Shown one piece after another: positions 1 through 8,179 of a DNA stretch of 44,511 bases. Position numbers and translations under genes: made by a program. The first letter of the stretch is position 1; the number at the start of each line of letters is the position of its first letter. The stretch is from an uncultured Prevotella sp. (GTDB taxonomy: Bacteria; Bacteroidota; Bacteroidia; Bacteroidales; Bacteroidaceae): contig ONLG01000011.1 in NCBI GenBank assembly GCA_900318625.1, forward strand, positions 1-44,511, written 5' to 3'. The notes beneath the pieces were generated by a model, which saw only the letters and a program-made list of their open reading frames with translations, had not been told where the DNA came from and ran no database searches.

Positions 1-1
1 C

Positions 2-508
2 GAAACATTCTACATCGTCAGCAAGGAGATGGGAGTATACGGACTGTGGCACAACGGCAAGCTGGAGGTACCATGTAGCTACAACTATGATGTGCTGAAA
101 GAGAACTACTTTACGACGACTATCAAGGAGCTTCCGGCTCCACTTCAGTTCAAAGATGAGGCTTTCAAGGACTTCTGCCTGCGCAACAAGGTAGATGCCA
201 ACAAGGACAAGGCAATCTCAAAGGAGGAAGCAGAGGCTACGACGAAGCTGAGCCTGATGAACTTCAAGAGCTTTATGCGAGTAATAAAGTCGTATGATGA
301 CCTGAAGTATTTTCCAAACCTGGAGTATTTCCATACAGGAATGACCTACGCCGAAACGCTTGACGTAAGCTGCTGCCCCAAGCTGAAGGAACTCGATGCT
401 ACCGACTGCCGTATGCTGAAGACCATTGTGTTGGCAAAAGGCTGCAAGCCAGAAATCAAGTATCCCGTAGCCTACAAGGGCGAGCAGGTGAAACTGATTT
501 ATAAGTAA
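2..508 (+). CDS. EF-hand / leucine-rich-like exported protein, 5' end cut by window edge
   Basis: The frame is open to the left window edge; the internal ATG at 29 is not a convincing start because the reading continues upstream (ETFYIVSKE before it). The first visible part (VYGLWHNGKLEVP) resembles a WG/KWG-type beta repeat. Next comes an EF-hand-like calcium loop (DANKDKAISKEE, Asp/Asn/Asp spacing and closing Glu). The last 80 residues form leucine-rich-like segments (LKYFPNLEYF, CPKLKELDATD, MLKTIVLAKGC) ending in KPEI. The second half is clearly paralogous to the protein at 1891-2370. It is the first visible gene of a co-directional run to 4151. Function unknown; a cell-surface calcium-stabilised repeat protein is an inference. 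Confidence 0.75.
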   Translation, partial: ETFYIVSKEMGVYGLWHNGKLEVPCSYNYDVLKENYFTTTIKELPAPLQFKDEAFKDFCLRNKVDANKDKAISKEEAEATTKLSLMNFKSFMRVIKSYDDLKYFPNLEYFHTGMTYAETLDVSCCPKLKELDATDCRMLKTIVLAKGCKPEIKYPVAYKGEQVKLIYK

Positions 509-539
509 GAACGTAATAACATTTTAATAAACAAATACT

Positions 540-953
540 ATGAAAAGATTAGCATTAACATTTGTGGTTCTTCTGATGGGCATAATGTCTATTCAGGCAC
601 AATGTAGCCGTTGCGGCGGCGAAGGCGTTATCCGTGAAACCTGCCTGCCGTGCCACGGCGAGGGAACATGGACTTGCGAGTCGTGCCGAGGCTCTGGCAC
701 CCAGCAGTGCTATACCTGTCACGGAAGCGGACAGCTGACATGCAGCTATTGCGATGGAACAGGAAAACGCGGCGACGACGTTTGCTACAACTGTCAAGGC
801 AACCCCTCGTTCCGTTGCGAACTATGTAGAGGTACTGGCGAAATCACCTGCCGCGAGTGTGATGGCAAGAGATACAAGCAATGCTATCATTGTGGCGGTT
901 CGGGCACTAAGGTATGGCGATGCCCGGAGTGTATAGCAGCAGGAAGGATATAA
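540..953 (+). CDS. Secreted cysteine-rich DnaJ-zinc-finger-like protein, no J domain
   Basis: The 137-residue protein starts with a signal peptide (MKRLALTFVVLLMGIMSIQAQ). The rest is almost entirely CxxC modules, most followed by GxG as in the DnaJ central zinc finger (CGGEG, CHGEG, CRGSG, CHGSG, CDGTG, CRGTG, CGGSG). I count about ten CxxC pairs against four in DnaJ, and there is no J domain, so this is not a DnaJ co-chaperone. It probably binds several zinc ions, or forms disulfides, outside the cytoplasm. It lies 31 bp after the preceding gene and 42 bp before the next, suggesting one transcript. A longer paralogue is at 2445-3050. The function is not known to me. Confidence 0.85.
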   Translation: MKRLALTFVVLLMGIMSIQAQCSRCGGEGVIRETCLPCHGEGTWTCESCRGSGTQQCYTCHGSGQLTCSYCDGTGKRGDDVCYNCQGNPSFRCELCRGTGEITCRECDGKRYKQCYHCGGSGTKVWRCPECIAAGRI

Positions 954-995
954 AGAGCCAATACCAGATAACACACACTTAAAGCCTATACAGCT

Positions 996-1856
996 ATGAA
1001 ACGGTTATTGTTATGTTTGGCTGTCATAGTGGGAACACTACCTGTGACGGCGCAGAGATATAAGTCGTGGTACTCGTCGGTAACAAACAAAGAGTATGGG
1101 GTGATAGCTGAAAATATCAAGGGCGACAACTTCGATTGCATGATTTACGGCCAGTCGCTCTACAAGCATATCCCCATAGCAGGTTTCCGCATTGCAAAAA
1201 AGGATGTTCCTGCATTTGTCAAGGAATTGCGCTCTTTTGCAGAACAGGCAGGACAGTGGTTTGAGAAGCAGCCACCCATAGCAGGAATTGAGGACAGTGG
1301 ACGGCAGTTCAAGACAAGCTTCAACGGAGTGACGGCATGGTACGACATGGGCACGCCACCCGAGCCACAGTACCACAACATGGCCAATACCAGAATTGAG
1401 GCTTACTCACAGATGGGAGAGTTCACTGTAGGTGCTGTCTACCTAAGTGTGGCTCCCATCGTGGACAAGGACGGCAACCGCCATCCGGGTGTTGTCCTGC
1501 CTTTCGGCTCCCAAAATGAGATAGAGGCGTTTATCACGGCTGTCGAAAGCCTGAATCCGAATGTTGAAGAAGCGTATTGCATCTATTGCGGAGCGAACCT
1601 GACAGCGGGCGAAACCCATGGTGCGAACTGTCCGTATTACCATGATGCGGAAACGAATGACAGCTCGCCGTCATCACCCAATCACCAATCTCCAGTCACA
1701 AATCACCAGATTGACATTCATATCACATGTCCGCAATGTGGAGCAGTGTTCTCGGGCAAGTCGGCAAGTCTTTTCTTTGAAAACCCTCATAACCACAGAA
1801 AGGATTGTCCGCTTTTCAATAAACCTATTGAAGTTCCACAAGTTCCAAAGTTGTGA
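996..1856 (+). CDS. Secreted protein with C-terminal zinc-ribbon-like motifs
   Basis: The 286-residue protein has a signal peptide (MKRLLLCLAVIVGTLPVTAQ). An unrecognised globular region of about 180 residues follows (YKSWYSSVTNKEYGV onward). The tail has two Cys/His clusters: CIYCGANLTAGETHGANC near residue 200 and CPQCGAVF...HNHRKDC near 250, each a CxxC plus later His/Cys, as in rubredoxin-like or zinc-ribbon folds. Between them lies a low-complexity linker (SSPSSPNHQSPVTNHQ) encoded by a short degenerate DNA repeat at about 1670-1710. It sits between the two Cys-rich genes in the same run. Function unknown; the metal-binding tail links it in theme to its neighbours. Confidence 0.85.
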   Translation: MKRLLLCLAVIVGTLPVTAQRYKSWYSSVTNKEYGVIAENIKGDNFDCMIYGQSLYKHIPIAGFRIAKKDVPAFVKELRSFAEQAGQWFEKQPPIAGIEDSGRQFKTSFNGVTAWYDMGTPPEPQYHNMANTRIEAYSQMGEFTVGAVYLSVAPIVDKDGNRHPGVVLPFGSQNEIEAFITAVESLNPNVEEAYCIYCGANLTAGETHGANCPYYHDAETNDSSPSSPNHQSPVTNHQIDIHITCPQCGAVFSGKSASLFFENPHNHRKDCPLFNKPIEVPQVPKL

Positions 1857-1890
1857 TTAAGAATTGAATAACCAATAAAACGATACGATT

Positions 1891-2370
1891 ATGAAAAGAA
1901 TTATTTTATCATTGGCTGTAGTCTTCGTGACTATTGGTGCTGCACAGGCACAAGACCAGAAGTGCTGCAACACAGAGAAGAAGGAGTGCTGCAAAGCCCA
2001 GAAGAAAGGGAAGACTACGGTTGTCAAGATAGAAGACCATAACATCTTCTCACAGTGCTTCAAGGATATTGACACCAACGGCGATGGCATCGTGGATTGC
2101 TGTGAGGCACAGAAGGCAACGTACCTGTCGCTTGAAAGAGGTGGCCGTAGCAACGTCATCGACAACTACGGCTTTCTAAAGTATTTCCCCAACCTCACCG
2201 CACTGGGAGCAGGCACTACACCCGTGGAAGAGATTGACCTGCGGAACCTGACGAAACTCGAAAAACTGCATGTCGGCAATGCTTCGTGGCTCAAGAAGAT
2301 TATTCTGACTGAGGGTTGCAAACCAGAGATTAGCGGAAAGGACGACGTACAGGTGGAATATGTGAAGTAG
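1891..2370 (+). CDS. Secreted EF-hand / leucine-rich-like protein
   Basis: The 159-residue protein has a signal peptide (MKRIILSLAVVFVTIGAAQAQ), then a Cys/Lys-rich stretch (KCCNTEKKECCKAQKK). An EF-hand loop with well-placed ligands follows (DTNGDGIVDCCEA, Asp/Asn/Asp/Gly/Ile pattern). Leucine-rich-like segments come next (LKYFPNLTAL, EEIDLRNLTKLEKLHV, SWLKKIILTEGC) and end in KPEI. The last 90 residues match the gene cut by the left window edge, so the two are tandem paralogues. It lies 34 bp after the previous gene. The role is unknown; calcium-dependent folding at the cell surface or in the periplasm is inferred from the EF-hand loop. Confidence 0.85.
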   Translation: MKRIILSLAVVFVTIGAAQAQDQKCCNTEKKECCKAQKKGKTTVVKIEDHNIFSQCFKDIDTNGDGIVDCCEAQKATYLSLERGGRSNVIDNYGFLKYFPNLTALGAGTTPVEEIDLRNLTKLEKLHVGNASWLKKIILTEGCKPEISGKDDVQVEYVK

Positions 2371-2444
2371 CGAAACATTCGCTGGCCTACGCCCCAATGG
2401 TTGGTATGAATAGTATTCTATAGCATTACATAAATAGAATCAAT

Positions 2445-3050
2445 ATGAAAAGGATAGTTCTTGTTTGTATGATGATGGCGATAGCATCGTTATACGCTAA
2501 GGCACAGACAAAAGACTGTGACAATTGCCACGGAACAGGTTTGGAAGAACGCACCTGTGCCTTCTGTAGCGGTCAGGGAATACGCGAATGTGATTTCTGT
2601 TTAGGCAAGAAACTTGTTCGTTGCAACGAGTGTGGCGGCGAGGGCAAGGTATTCTGTGCCCATTGTCGTGGCAAAGGCGGTGTACAGGTTAAGGATGAGT
2701 GGCGAGAATGTCAGTGGTGCGGCGGTCAGGGTACGCCCGACTGCGAAAAATGCAAGAAAACGGGTCAGCTTACCTGCTGGAAGTGCAATGGCGTTGGCCA
2801 CTATGAGTGCAACCAGTGCCACGGCAGCAAAGTCAACAAGTGGCAATGCCATGTCTGTGGCGGCTCTGGTAAGGTTAAGGCGGATGTGGAATCGGTAACG
2901 TCAAAGCTCAGCAGCAACGGCTACTCCGGCACGGTTAAGGTTCAGTTCGACCCCAACGACAGCCAGGAGGAGCGTATGCGCAAGATTGCGAGGGCGCGCC
3001 TGGCACATCGTAAGAAGCAGATGGAGGCTCAGGGCATAACCGTCAAGTGA
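2445..3050 (+). CDS. Secreted cysteine-rich DnaJ-zinc-finger-like protein (longer paralogue)
   Basis: The 201-residue protein starts with a signal peptide (MKRIVLVCMMMAIASLYAKAQ). About ten CxxC modules follow (CHGTG, CSGQG, CGGEG, CRGKG, CGGQG, CNGVG, CHGSK, CGGSG), the DnaJ zinc-finger consensus without any J domain. Residues 145-201 are a non-Cys tail with basic and charged helices (SQEERMRKIARARLAHRKKQMEAQ), absent from the shorter paralogue at 540-953. Its stop codon overlaps the GTG start of the next gene (GTGA at 3047-3050), so translation is probably coupled. A secreted metal- or thiol-active scaffold is plausible but unproven. Confidence 0.85.
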   Translation: MKRIVLVCMMMAIASLYAKAQTKDCDNCHGTGLEERTCAFCSGQGIRECDFCLGKKLVRCNECGGEGKVFCAHCRGKGGVQVKDEWRECQWCGGQGTPDCEKCKKTGQLTCWKCNGVGHYECNQCHGSKVNKWQCHVCGGSGKVKADVESVTSKLSSNGYSGTVKVQFDPNDSQEERMRKIARARLAHRKKQMEAQGITVK

Positions 3051-3730
3051 CTATGCAGGGCGAAGAACAACAGCTGATGGACCAGCAGATGATAGACCAG
3101 CAGGTGCAATGGATTAACGACTCCGTGCAACGCGACATCCTGTTGGGTGACTGGAAGACAAAAAGGGCTTCCACGAATAACCGCTACCCTATAATTGTCT
3201 TTCTTGTTGTCTTTCTTGTTGCGGCATTTCTGATGATAGCAGCTTACTCCATCACCGTAAAGGCTGCTCCCCCATCACCAGAAGTACCCTCCGTGGAGCT
3301 TTATAGGCAAGAAATGGCAAAGATGCTGGGCGACAATCCCTACGACAGCATCATGTCGCCAGAGTCGAGGGAGCAGTTTGAAAAGCTGCACAGCCAGGCA
3401 GACGAGATACAAAACAAGGCGGAGCAGGACGACACCCACTGGCTGTACATTTTCCTAATCTGCGCCATTCCGCCATTGGCGTTCGTCGGCTATGTGGTGC
3501 GAGCCTATTCAAAGGATGCAGCCTACAAACCCACCTGGAAGGAAGTGCTTGTGGTCAGCATCGTTACAGTTCTCACAGCCGTCGTCCTCTATTTCCATAA
3601 TGTGTTGTTCTTCTGGCTCAGGTTCTATGCAAACGACAAGGTCAAAGCCCTCGCACTGTTGCTGACAGTCATGGCAGGGGCCGTTGTTGCGCGGCGTTAT
3701 ACAAAGAGAAATACTGACCAAAAACAATAA
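3047..3730 (+). CDS. Four-helix inner-membrane protein of unknown function
   Basis: The 227-residue protein has a polar N-terminus of about 45 residues, then a membrane helix (YPIIVFLVVFLVAAFLMIAA). A soluble segment of about 70 residues follows, with a coiled-coil-like part (REQFEKLHSQADEIQNKAEQ), then three more helices (WLYIFLICAIPPLAFVGYVV, a segment around VLVVSIVTVLTAVVLYF, and ALALLLTVMAGAVVA). The start is GTG at 3047, overlapping the previous stop by four bases; ATG at 3053, just after that stop, is an equally good choice. The overlap ties it to the Cys-rich secreted protein upstream, so it may be its membrane partner. I do not recognise the family. Confidence 0.75.
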   Translation: MTMQGEEQQLMDQQMIDQQVQWINDSVQRDILLGDWKTKRASTNNRYPIIVFLVVFLVAAFLMIAAYSITVKAAPPSPEVPSVELYRQEMAKMLGDNPYDSIMSPESREQFEKLHSQADEIQNKAEQDDTHWLYIFLICAIPPLAFVGYVVRAYSKDAAYKPTWKEVLVVSIVTVLTAVVLYFHNVLFFWLRFYANDKVKALALLLTVMAGAVVARRYTKRNTDQKQ

Positions 3731-3734
3731 GTCT

Positions 3735-4151
3735 ATGAAAACGTATTACAAACAATTATCAGTGCTGGCACTGGGCTTATTCTGCCTAACGCTGGCAGTT
3801 CCACAGGCAGCCTGCGCCGCCGGCGGAGCACATATAGTATGGAATTACAAAGACGTGACCATCACCGATGGTTGCTGCGAGGTGCGCATTGCCTTTACCA
3901 ACGATGGCGACATGGCTGCCGAGATGACTCAGGCCGAGATGACGGTCGACGTCACCTACAACGGCAAGGTACTGTTCTCAGTATATAAGAAATTCGACCT
4001 CTACGGCATGTACGTCTGGGGTGGAGCTCCCCAGCATACCTTTGTATTCTGGGACAGCCGTTTCAAGAAAGAGCAGAACTATACGGGAAAGACCCCCTAC
4101 GGATGGCGAGTCCATGACACATACGCCTGGTGGAACAACGTCCGCCCATAG
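3735..4151 (+). CDS. Secreted protein of unknown function
   Basis: I chose the ATG at 3735, four bases after the previous stop, because it gives a clean signal peptide (MKTYYKQLSVLALGLFCLTL, then AVPQAACAAGG). A longer in-frame start at 3684 would put non-secretory sequence first. The mature part of about 110 residues is rich in aromatic residues and predicted beta structure (HIVWNYKDVTITDGCCEVRI, TVDVTYNGKVLFSVYKKFDL, YGWRVHDTYAWWNN). A rho-independent terminator lies 30 bp downstream, so this is the last gene of the run that starts before the window. Function unknown. Confidence 0.75.
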   Translation: MKTYYKQLSVLALGLFCLTLAVPQAACAAGGAHIVWNYKDVTITDGCCEVRIAFTNDGDMAAEMTQAEMTVDVTYNGKVLFSVYKKFDLYGMYVWGGAPQHTFVFWDSRFKKEQNYTGKTPYGWRVHDTYAWWNNVRP

Positions 4152-4181
4152 CTGCGCCACGCACCAGCCACCATCACCAAT

Positions 4182-4217
4182 CACCGAAAGTCCAAACCGG
4201 GCTTTCGGTGTTTTTGT
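4182..4217 (+). terminator. Rho-independent terminator of the Cys-rich gene run
   Basis: A 9-bp perfect stem CACCGAAAG / CTTTCGGTG with an 11-base loop is followed directly by TTTTTG. It ends transcription from the secreted-protein run. Confidence 0.8.
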
Positions 4218-4326
4218 TGAACAAATATGGCGTTCCGTTGATAGTTTTTGCACAACAGACCCAACACTTCCTACCTTTGGCTTGGAAAAAGGATAATAAC
4301 GTATAACAACAAAAACTAAGGAAAGA

Positions 4327-6150
4327 ATGAAACAGCTATCTTACTATTTGCTTTTCATCATTGCAGTGTCGGTGATGGTTGCGTGTTCCTCAGAGGATGA
4401 CATATTTACTGATGGCTACATAGCTAACAATGGCGGCAGCAGTGGCTCAGGCAGCACCGATGAAACCAGCGAGCTGCTGAACTTCGCCGTCAGCATAGAC
4501 AAAACCACGGCAGAGCCCACAACCACGGCGGTGGCTCAGTATCCTGGCGAAGGCGATGCTCCAGGCGACAATTCCTTTGGAACAACGGTAAACATAGATA
4601 TGTCAAACCCTGCCGATCCGGGTGTGTCGGGTGTCACCGTTACCGTAGACGGCAACAACGTCACTACCGACCACGGCAGCACAGAGGGCGTATGCTATGT
4701 AGTAACGGGCAGTACAGACAATGGCTCCTTGCAGATAAACGGCAACACAAGCTTCAAGCTGCAGCTTAACAATGCAACCATCGCCAACTCCTCTACGGTG
4801 GCACTTGACCTGGAGAGCAAGCAGAGCGCATACATAGAGTTGGTTGGCACCAACAGCATTTCCGATGGTGCTGAGGCCGACGACAGCCACAAGGGAGCCA
4901 TCTTCAGCAAGGGCAAGCTGTTCATCTATGGTACTGGCTCATTGGATGTCTATGGCAACTACAAGAACGGCATCCACGGCAAAAGCAACGTGGTAATAGA
5001 CAAGGGTGTGAACCTGTATGTCAAGTCTACGGAGAACCACGGTATCAAGGGAGGCGACAACATCTACATAAACGGCGGAATAATCAACGTGGATGTATCT
5101 GCCGACGGCGGCAAGGGCATCAACGGCGATGCCGACGTGTATATCAACGGCGGACGCACAACAGTCATAGCTACCGGCAATGGCGAGTGGGAAGACGACG
5201 AGACCCTGAAGTACGGCGGCGACACCAAGGCTGCGGCAGGTATTGGCTGCGACGGCAGCATCTACATGAACGACGGAGAGGTGTGGGCGAAGGCCTCCGG
5301 TAGCGGCGGCAAGGGGATGAAGGCCGACGTAGCGGCATATATCAATGGCGGAAAGATTCGCATCATAACCACTGGCGGACTATACTACAATAATGGCAAC
5401 GGTACGGAAAGCGACAACTACACCAGCAATACCGACAACGTACCCAATGCCTATACCTCATCACCAAAGGGAATGAAAATAGGCACCAAAGATGATGGTG
5501 GAAACACGTCGGGGGCCATTACGATTACTGGTGGCGACATCATGGTGCGCACCAGTGGCAACAATGCCGAGGGCATAGAGAGCAAGGGTACTCTCGACAT
5601 CTCTGGCGGAAAGATTTACATCTATGCCTACGACGACGGCATCAACTCCACCAGCAACCTCACTGTCTGCGGAGGAACGGTGGTGTCATGCTCAAAAAGC
5701 AACGACGGCATCGACTCTAACGGCAATCTCTATGTTTCTGGCGGCACACTCGTCGCCGTAGGCGGAGGAGGAGCTGAGGCAGGCATCGACAGCGACGAGA
5801 GCCATGCCATGACCATCACCGGAGGAACACTCTTCGGCATAGGCGGACGCATCGACACTAAGTTCAGCAACTGCACGCAGGCCTTTGCAGTGACGTCGGG
5901 CTCTGTGGCTGCAAACGCTACTATCACTGTCAGCAATTCCTCGGGCACAACCCTTGGCACGCTCACTATGGGACCCGTCGGCTATACAGGAGGCACAATA
6001 CTTGTCAGCGCGCCAGGCATGACCAATGGTGGCAGCTACACTCTGAAGACTGGCTCCTCGTCGGCTGCCATCACAGGCATTACTACATACAGCTCGAACG
6101 GCATGGGCGGCGGAGGTACACCTCCCGGCGGCGGAGGGCCAGGCTTCTAA
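4327..6150 (+). CDS. Cthe_2159-like carbohydrate-binding beta-helix lipoprotein
   Basis: The 607-residue protein has a lipoprotein signal (YYLLFIIAVSVMVACSS, Cys of the lipobox at about residue 20) and an acidic Ser/Gly linker. A long parallel beta-helix region follows, with repeating rungs of the form GNLYVSGGTLVAVGGG, GDIMVRTSGNNAEGIESKG and GKIYIYAYDDGINS. The rungs carry many Gly, Asn and Asp turns, matching the Cthe_2159/DUF4353 family, which binds acidic polysaccharides such as polygalacturonate. The C-terminus is an unusual Gly/Pro-rich tail (MGGGGTPPGGGGPGF). It is flanked by terminators on both sides, so it is likely monocistronic. Surface glycan or calcium-pectin binding is inferred from the family; no catalytic motif is visible. 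Confidence 0.85.
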   Translation: MKQLSYYLLFIIAVSVMVACSSEDDIFTDGYIANNGGSSGSGSTDETSELLNFAVSIDKTTAEPTTTAVAQYPGEGDAPGDNSFGTTVNIDMSNPADPGVSGVTVTVDGNNVTTDHGSTEGVCYVVTGSTDNGSLQINGNTSFKLQLNNATIANSSTVALDLESKQSAYIELVGTNSISDGAEADDSHKGAIFSKGKLFIYGTGSLDVYGNYKNGIHGKSNVVIDKGVNLYVKSTENHGIKGGDNIYINGGIINVDVSADGGKGINGDADVYINGGRTTVIATGNGEWEDDETLKYGGDTKAAAGIGCDGSIYMNDGEVWAKASGSGGKGMKADVAAYINGGKIRIITTGGLYYNNGNGTESDNYTSNTDNVPNAYTSSPKGMKIGTKDDGGNTSGAITITGGDIMVRTSGNNAEGIESKGTLDISGGKIYIYAYDDGINSTSNLTVCGGTVVSCSKSNDGIDSNGNLYVSGGTLVAVGGGGAEAGIDSDESHAMTITGGTLFGIGGRIDTKFSNCTQAFAVTSGSVAANATITVSNSSGTTLGTLTMGPVGYTGGTILVSAPGMTNGGSYTLKTGSSSAAITGITTYSSNGMGGGGTPPGGGGPGF

Positions 6151-6172
6151 CAGCTTCTGTGAAGGCATACAT

Positions 6173-6213
6173 AAGGCTGAGACCTCTGACAATAAGGGGC
6201 CTCAGTCTTTTTT
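6173..6213 (+). terminator. Rho-independent terminator after the beta-helix lipoprotein
   Basis: The stem AAGGCTGAGACC pairs with GGCCTCAGTCTT (two G-U pairs), followed by TTTTT. The truncated SusD-like reading frame begins inside or just after it. Confidence 0.8.
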
Positions 6214-7599
6214 ACCGTTGCGCCCATCACCCTTAATGCAATTACGGACATCTCAAATAGAAAATCCGTCAATGTTAATATCATCACTCATCTTGAGTTT
6301 GAGCGAGTCAAAAATCTGGTAAAGAGCGGAAGCAGCTTTAGCAGTGCCAAGGTGCAGGCGGAAAAAGAGCTGTTGAAATTCTTTGGTATAACAGACGCAA
6401 TATCTTCGCCGGAGATTATCTCGATAACAGACAACAACCGCAATTCTTCTATACTCCTGGCTATCTCTACTATTATGCTATACGATAGGAGCGAGGGAGA
6501 GTTCACGGCGTTTCTGGCTAAGTTTATGAATGACTTTGCCGATAATGGAATGATTGACGACTTGTCTGTTCGCAACGAAATAAAGGAAGGGCAAAAGCAT
6601 GTACATCCTAAGGATGTGATAGAAAGGATGAAGGACTACTATAGCAAACAGAATGTAGCAATCAATTGCGATGATTTCTCAGGCTATGTAGACTTCAATG
6701 GTGATGGTGTGATAGACAATAATGACGAAGAAACTGATGATTCAGATTATCCTTCTAATCCTGTATATGAAGAAGACTTGGTTAACTCCGAGGGGCTGTT
6801 GCGTCAGGTTCTTGGTAGCGTTTACACTTCATTGAGGCAATTTGTAATAGGTCAGTTGCAGATAGAAACAGCCCGCCTGGGTAAAGGCTCGTCATCTGTC
6901 AATCCATCATCGGCCGCCGACAGAACCCTCTATGACACTTGGACCAATGCTTATTATACCATCAACAAAGCCAACAGCTTGTTGCTGGCAATGAAGCGGA
7001 AAGGGTGGAATAGCGTATTACCATATTACTATGCAGAAACTCTTGCCCTGAGGTCATTTGTTTATTATCAGTTGGCAGTGCTTTGGGGAAATGTACCAGT
7101 AATGATAGGTGGCGAAGGACCAACGGATTACGTTCCGCAGCGTAGCCAGAGTGATGTCTTGGATCTCGCTTTGGCCGATTTGCTGGTTGCAAGAGATATG
7201 TTTGGCCAGAATAATCCTTGGGGGGATTATTATATGCACTTTAATCAATCGAACGTTTCCGTATTACTTGCCGAAGTACTGCTGACACTCAAGCAGTCTT
7301 CACAGGCACAACAGTTCCTGCAAATGGCTGACGCATATAGCTGTGAACTGTGTATTGATGGCTATCCCATCTACGAAGCCGAGGTTATAGAAATGATAGC
7401 GAATGAGGCAAATGGAAATACAGAAGAAGTTGTTTCTTATTGGTCTAACAGATATAATCATTATGGAACCTGGAACGCATTGAAGCGGCTCGGAATAGCT
7501 ACGGAAGTAGCTTCATGCAGCGAAAACGAACTGCTTTTCCCGATACCGGTCAATGAACTGCTTGCCAATCCGTATTTGACGCAGAACCCAGGCTATTGA
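6196..7599 (+). pseudogene. 5'-truncated chimeric SusD/RagB-like protein
   Basis: The open frame runs from a stop at 6193-6195 inside the upstream terminator. There is no ATG; the first standard start is GTG at 6352, in mid-domain. Coding sequence clearly extends upstream of it (VNVNIITHLEFERVKNLV). No signal peptide or lipobox remains, although SusD proteins are surface lipoproteins. Order: a small Bacteroidetes N-terminal module, an EF-hand-like loop (DFNGDGVIDNNDEE, around residue 120 from the GTG), then a compact SusD region with TPR helices (LRSFVYYQLAVLWGNVPV). The SusD-type end is intact (LLFPIPVNELLANPYLTQNP). At about 285 residues the SusD part is far shorter than the usual 500 or so. 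No SusC partner is nearby. Probably a decapitated remnant. Confidence 0.7.
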
Positions 7600-7644
7600 T
7601 GCGCCGTGCATCCAAACTCAGCTTTATAATCCGAATTGCATGTA

Positions 7645-7696
7645 ACGATAGCGGCGGCAGTATATCCTTTATGAATAATACTGCCGCCGCTATCGT
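7645..7696. terminator. Perfect 19-bp stem-loop, probable bidirectional terminator
   Basis: ACGATAGCGGCGGCAGTAT (7645-7663) and its exact reverse complement (7678-7696) enclose a 14-base loop. It lies between the convergent SusD remnant (+) and antitoxin remnant (-). The T-tracts are weak on both sides, so its terminator role is inferred from position and stem strength. Confidence 0.6.
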
Positions 7697-7715
7697 GTCA
7701 TTCTTGTATGCTTTC

Positions 7716-8031
7716 TCAGAGTGCAACCTTGCCGATGCCTTTCATTTCGAGTGCCGCCTGAACGCCCATAGCCTTAAACGCCCCGCATCATGGATGCAAT
7801 GGCTATGCCTTTACCGCTTTCTATCCAGCATGCCTGCGACCTCTGAACTCCCATTCCCTGTCCGAGCTTCTCCTGTGTGAGGGTCAGGGCCAGCCGGGCT
7901 TTCTTGACAGCCTCCCCTATATGGCAGGCATGGAACTCATCTGCAGGCTTCCGCTCGAACTTATCGCGCCTGGGCGTGCCAGCTGGACCGATGTCTCTAT
8001 CCATTAACTCGTTTAACCAGTAAAGTTTCAT
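7716..8031 (-). pseudogene. Frameshifted XRE/HigA-like antitoxin
   Basis: From the ATG at 8031 the frame encodes MKLYWLNELMDRDIGPAGTP, then a helix-turn-helix of the XRE type (EAVKKARLALTLTQEKLGQ, GVQRSQACWIESG). This is the layout of HigA-type antitoxins of Bacteroidetes toxin-antitoxin pairs. The frame stops at 7774, but a one-base shift at the CCCC run 7781-7784 restores the expected end (AFKAMGVQAALEMKGIGKVA) up to a stop at 7716-7718. The restored product would be 104 residues, normal for the family. Substitutions such as AC for SR in the recognition region also suggest decay. The toxin remnant is directly upstream. Confidence 0.7.
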
Positions 8032-8150
8032 AGCTATATAACTATCTGTTTTTAGTTCATAATACTTCCTTCTTATTGCTTCGGCATGGGCAATTTCCCT
8101 TGCAGGAACTTTCAATATGCCATTGTAAGTCAAAACAACGCTAAAATGGC
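8032..8150 (-). pseudogene. C-terminal remnant of a HigB/RelE-like (Gp49-type) toxin
   Basis: Directly upstream of, and in frame with, the antitoxin start the minus strand reads YNGILKVPAREIAHAEAIRR, then KYYELKTDSYIA. This resembles the conserved end of phage-derived Gp49/HigB toxins (THGI.KK...P..EI.KAE..R..Y). The rest of the toxin is absent; upstream sequence to 8301 is open but shows no toxin core, and no stop separates the remnant from the antitoxin. The order toxin then antitoxin is normal for higBA. Assignment rests on about 27 residues. Confidence 0.5.
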
Positions 8151-8179
8151 TCACAAAAAGTATCCTGGTTAACGAAAAC

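Noticed and set aside
7596-7880. 94-codon + frame overlapping the SusD remnant stop
   Set aside because: It runs through the 19-bp stem-loop and antisense to the antitoxin remnant, and its product has no recognisable feature.
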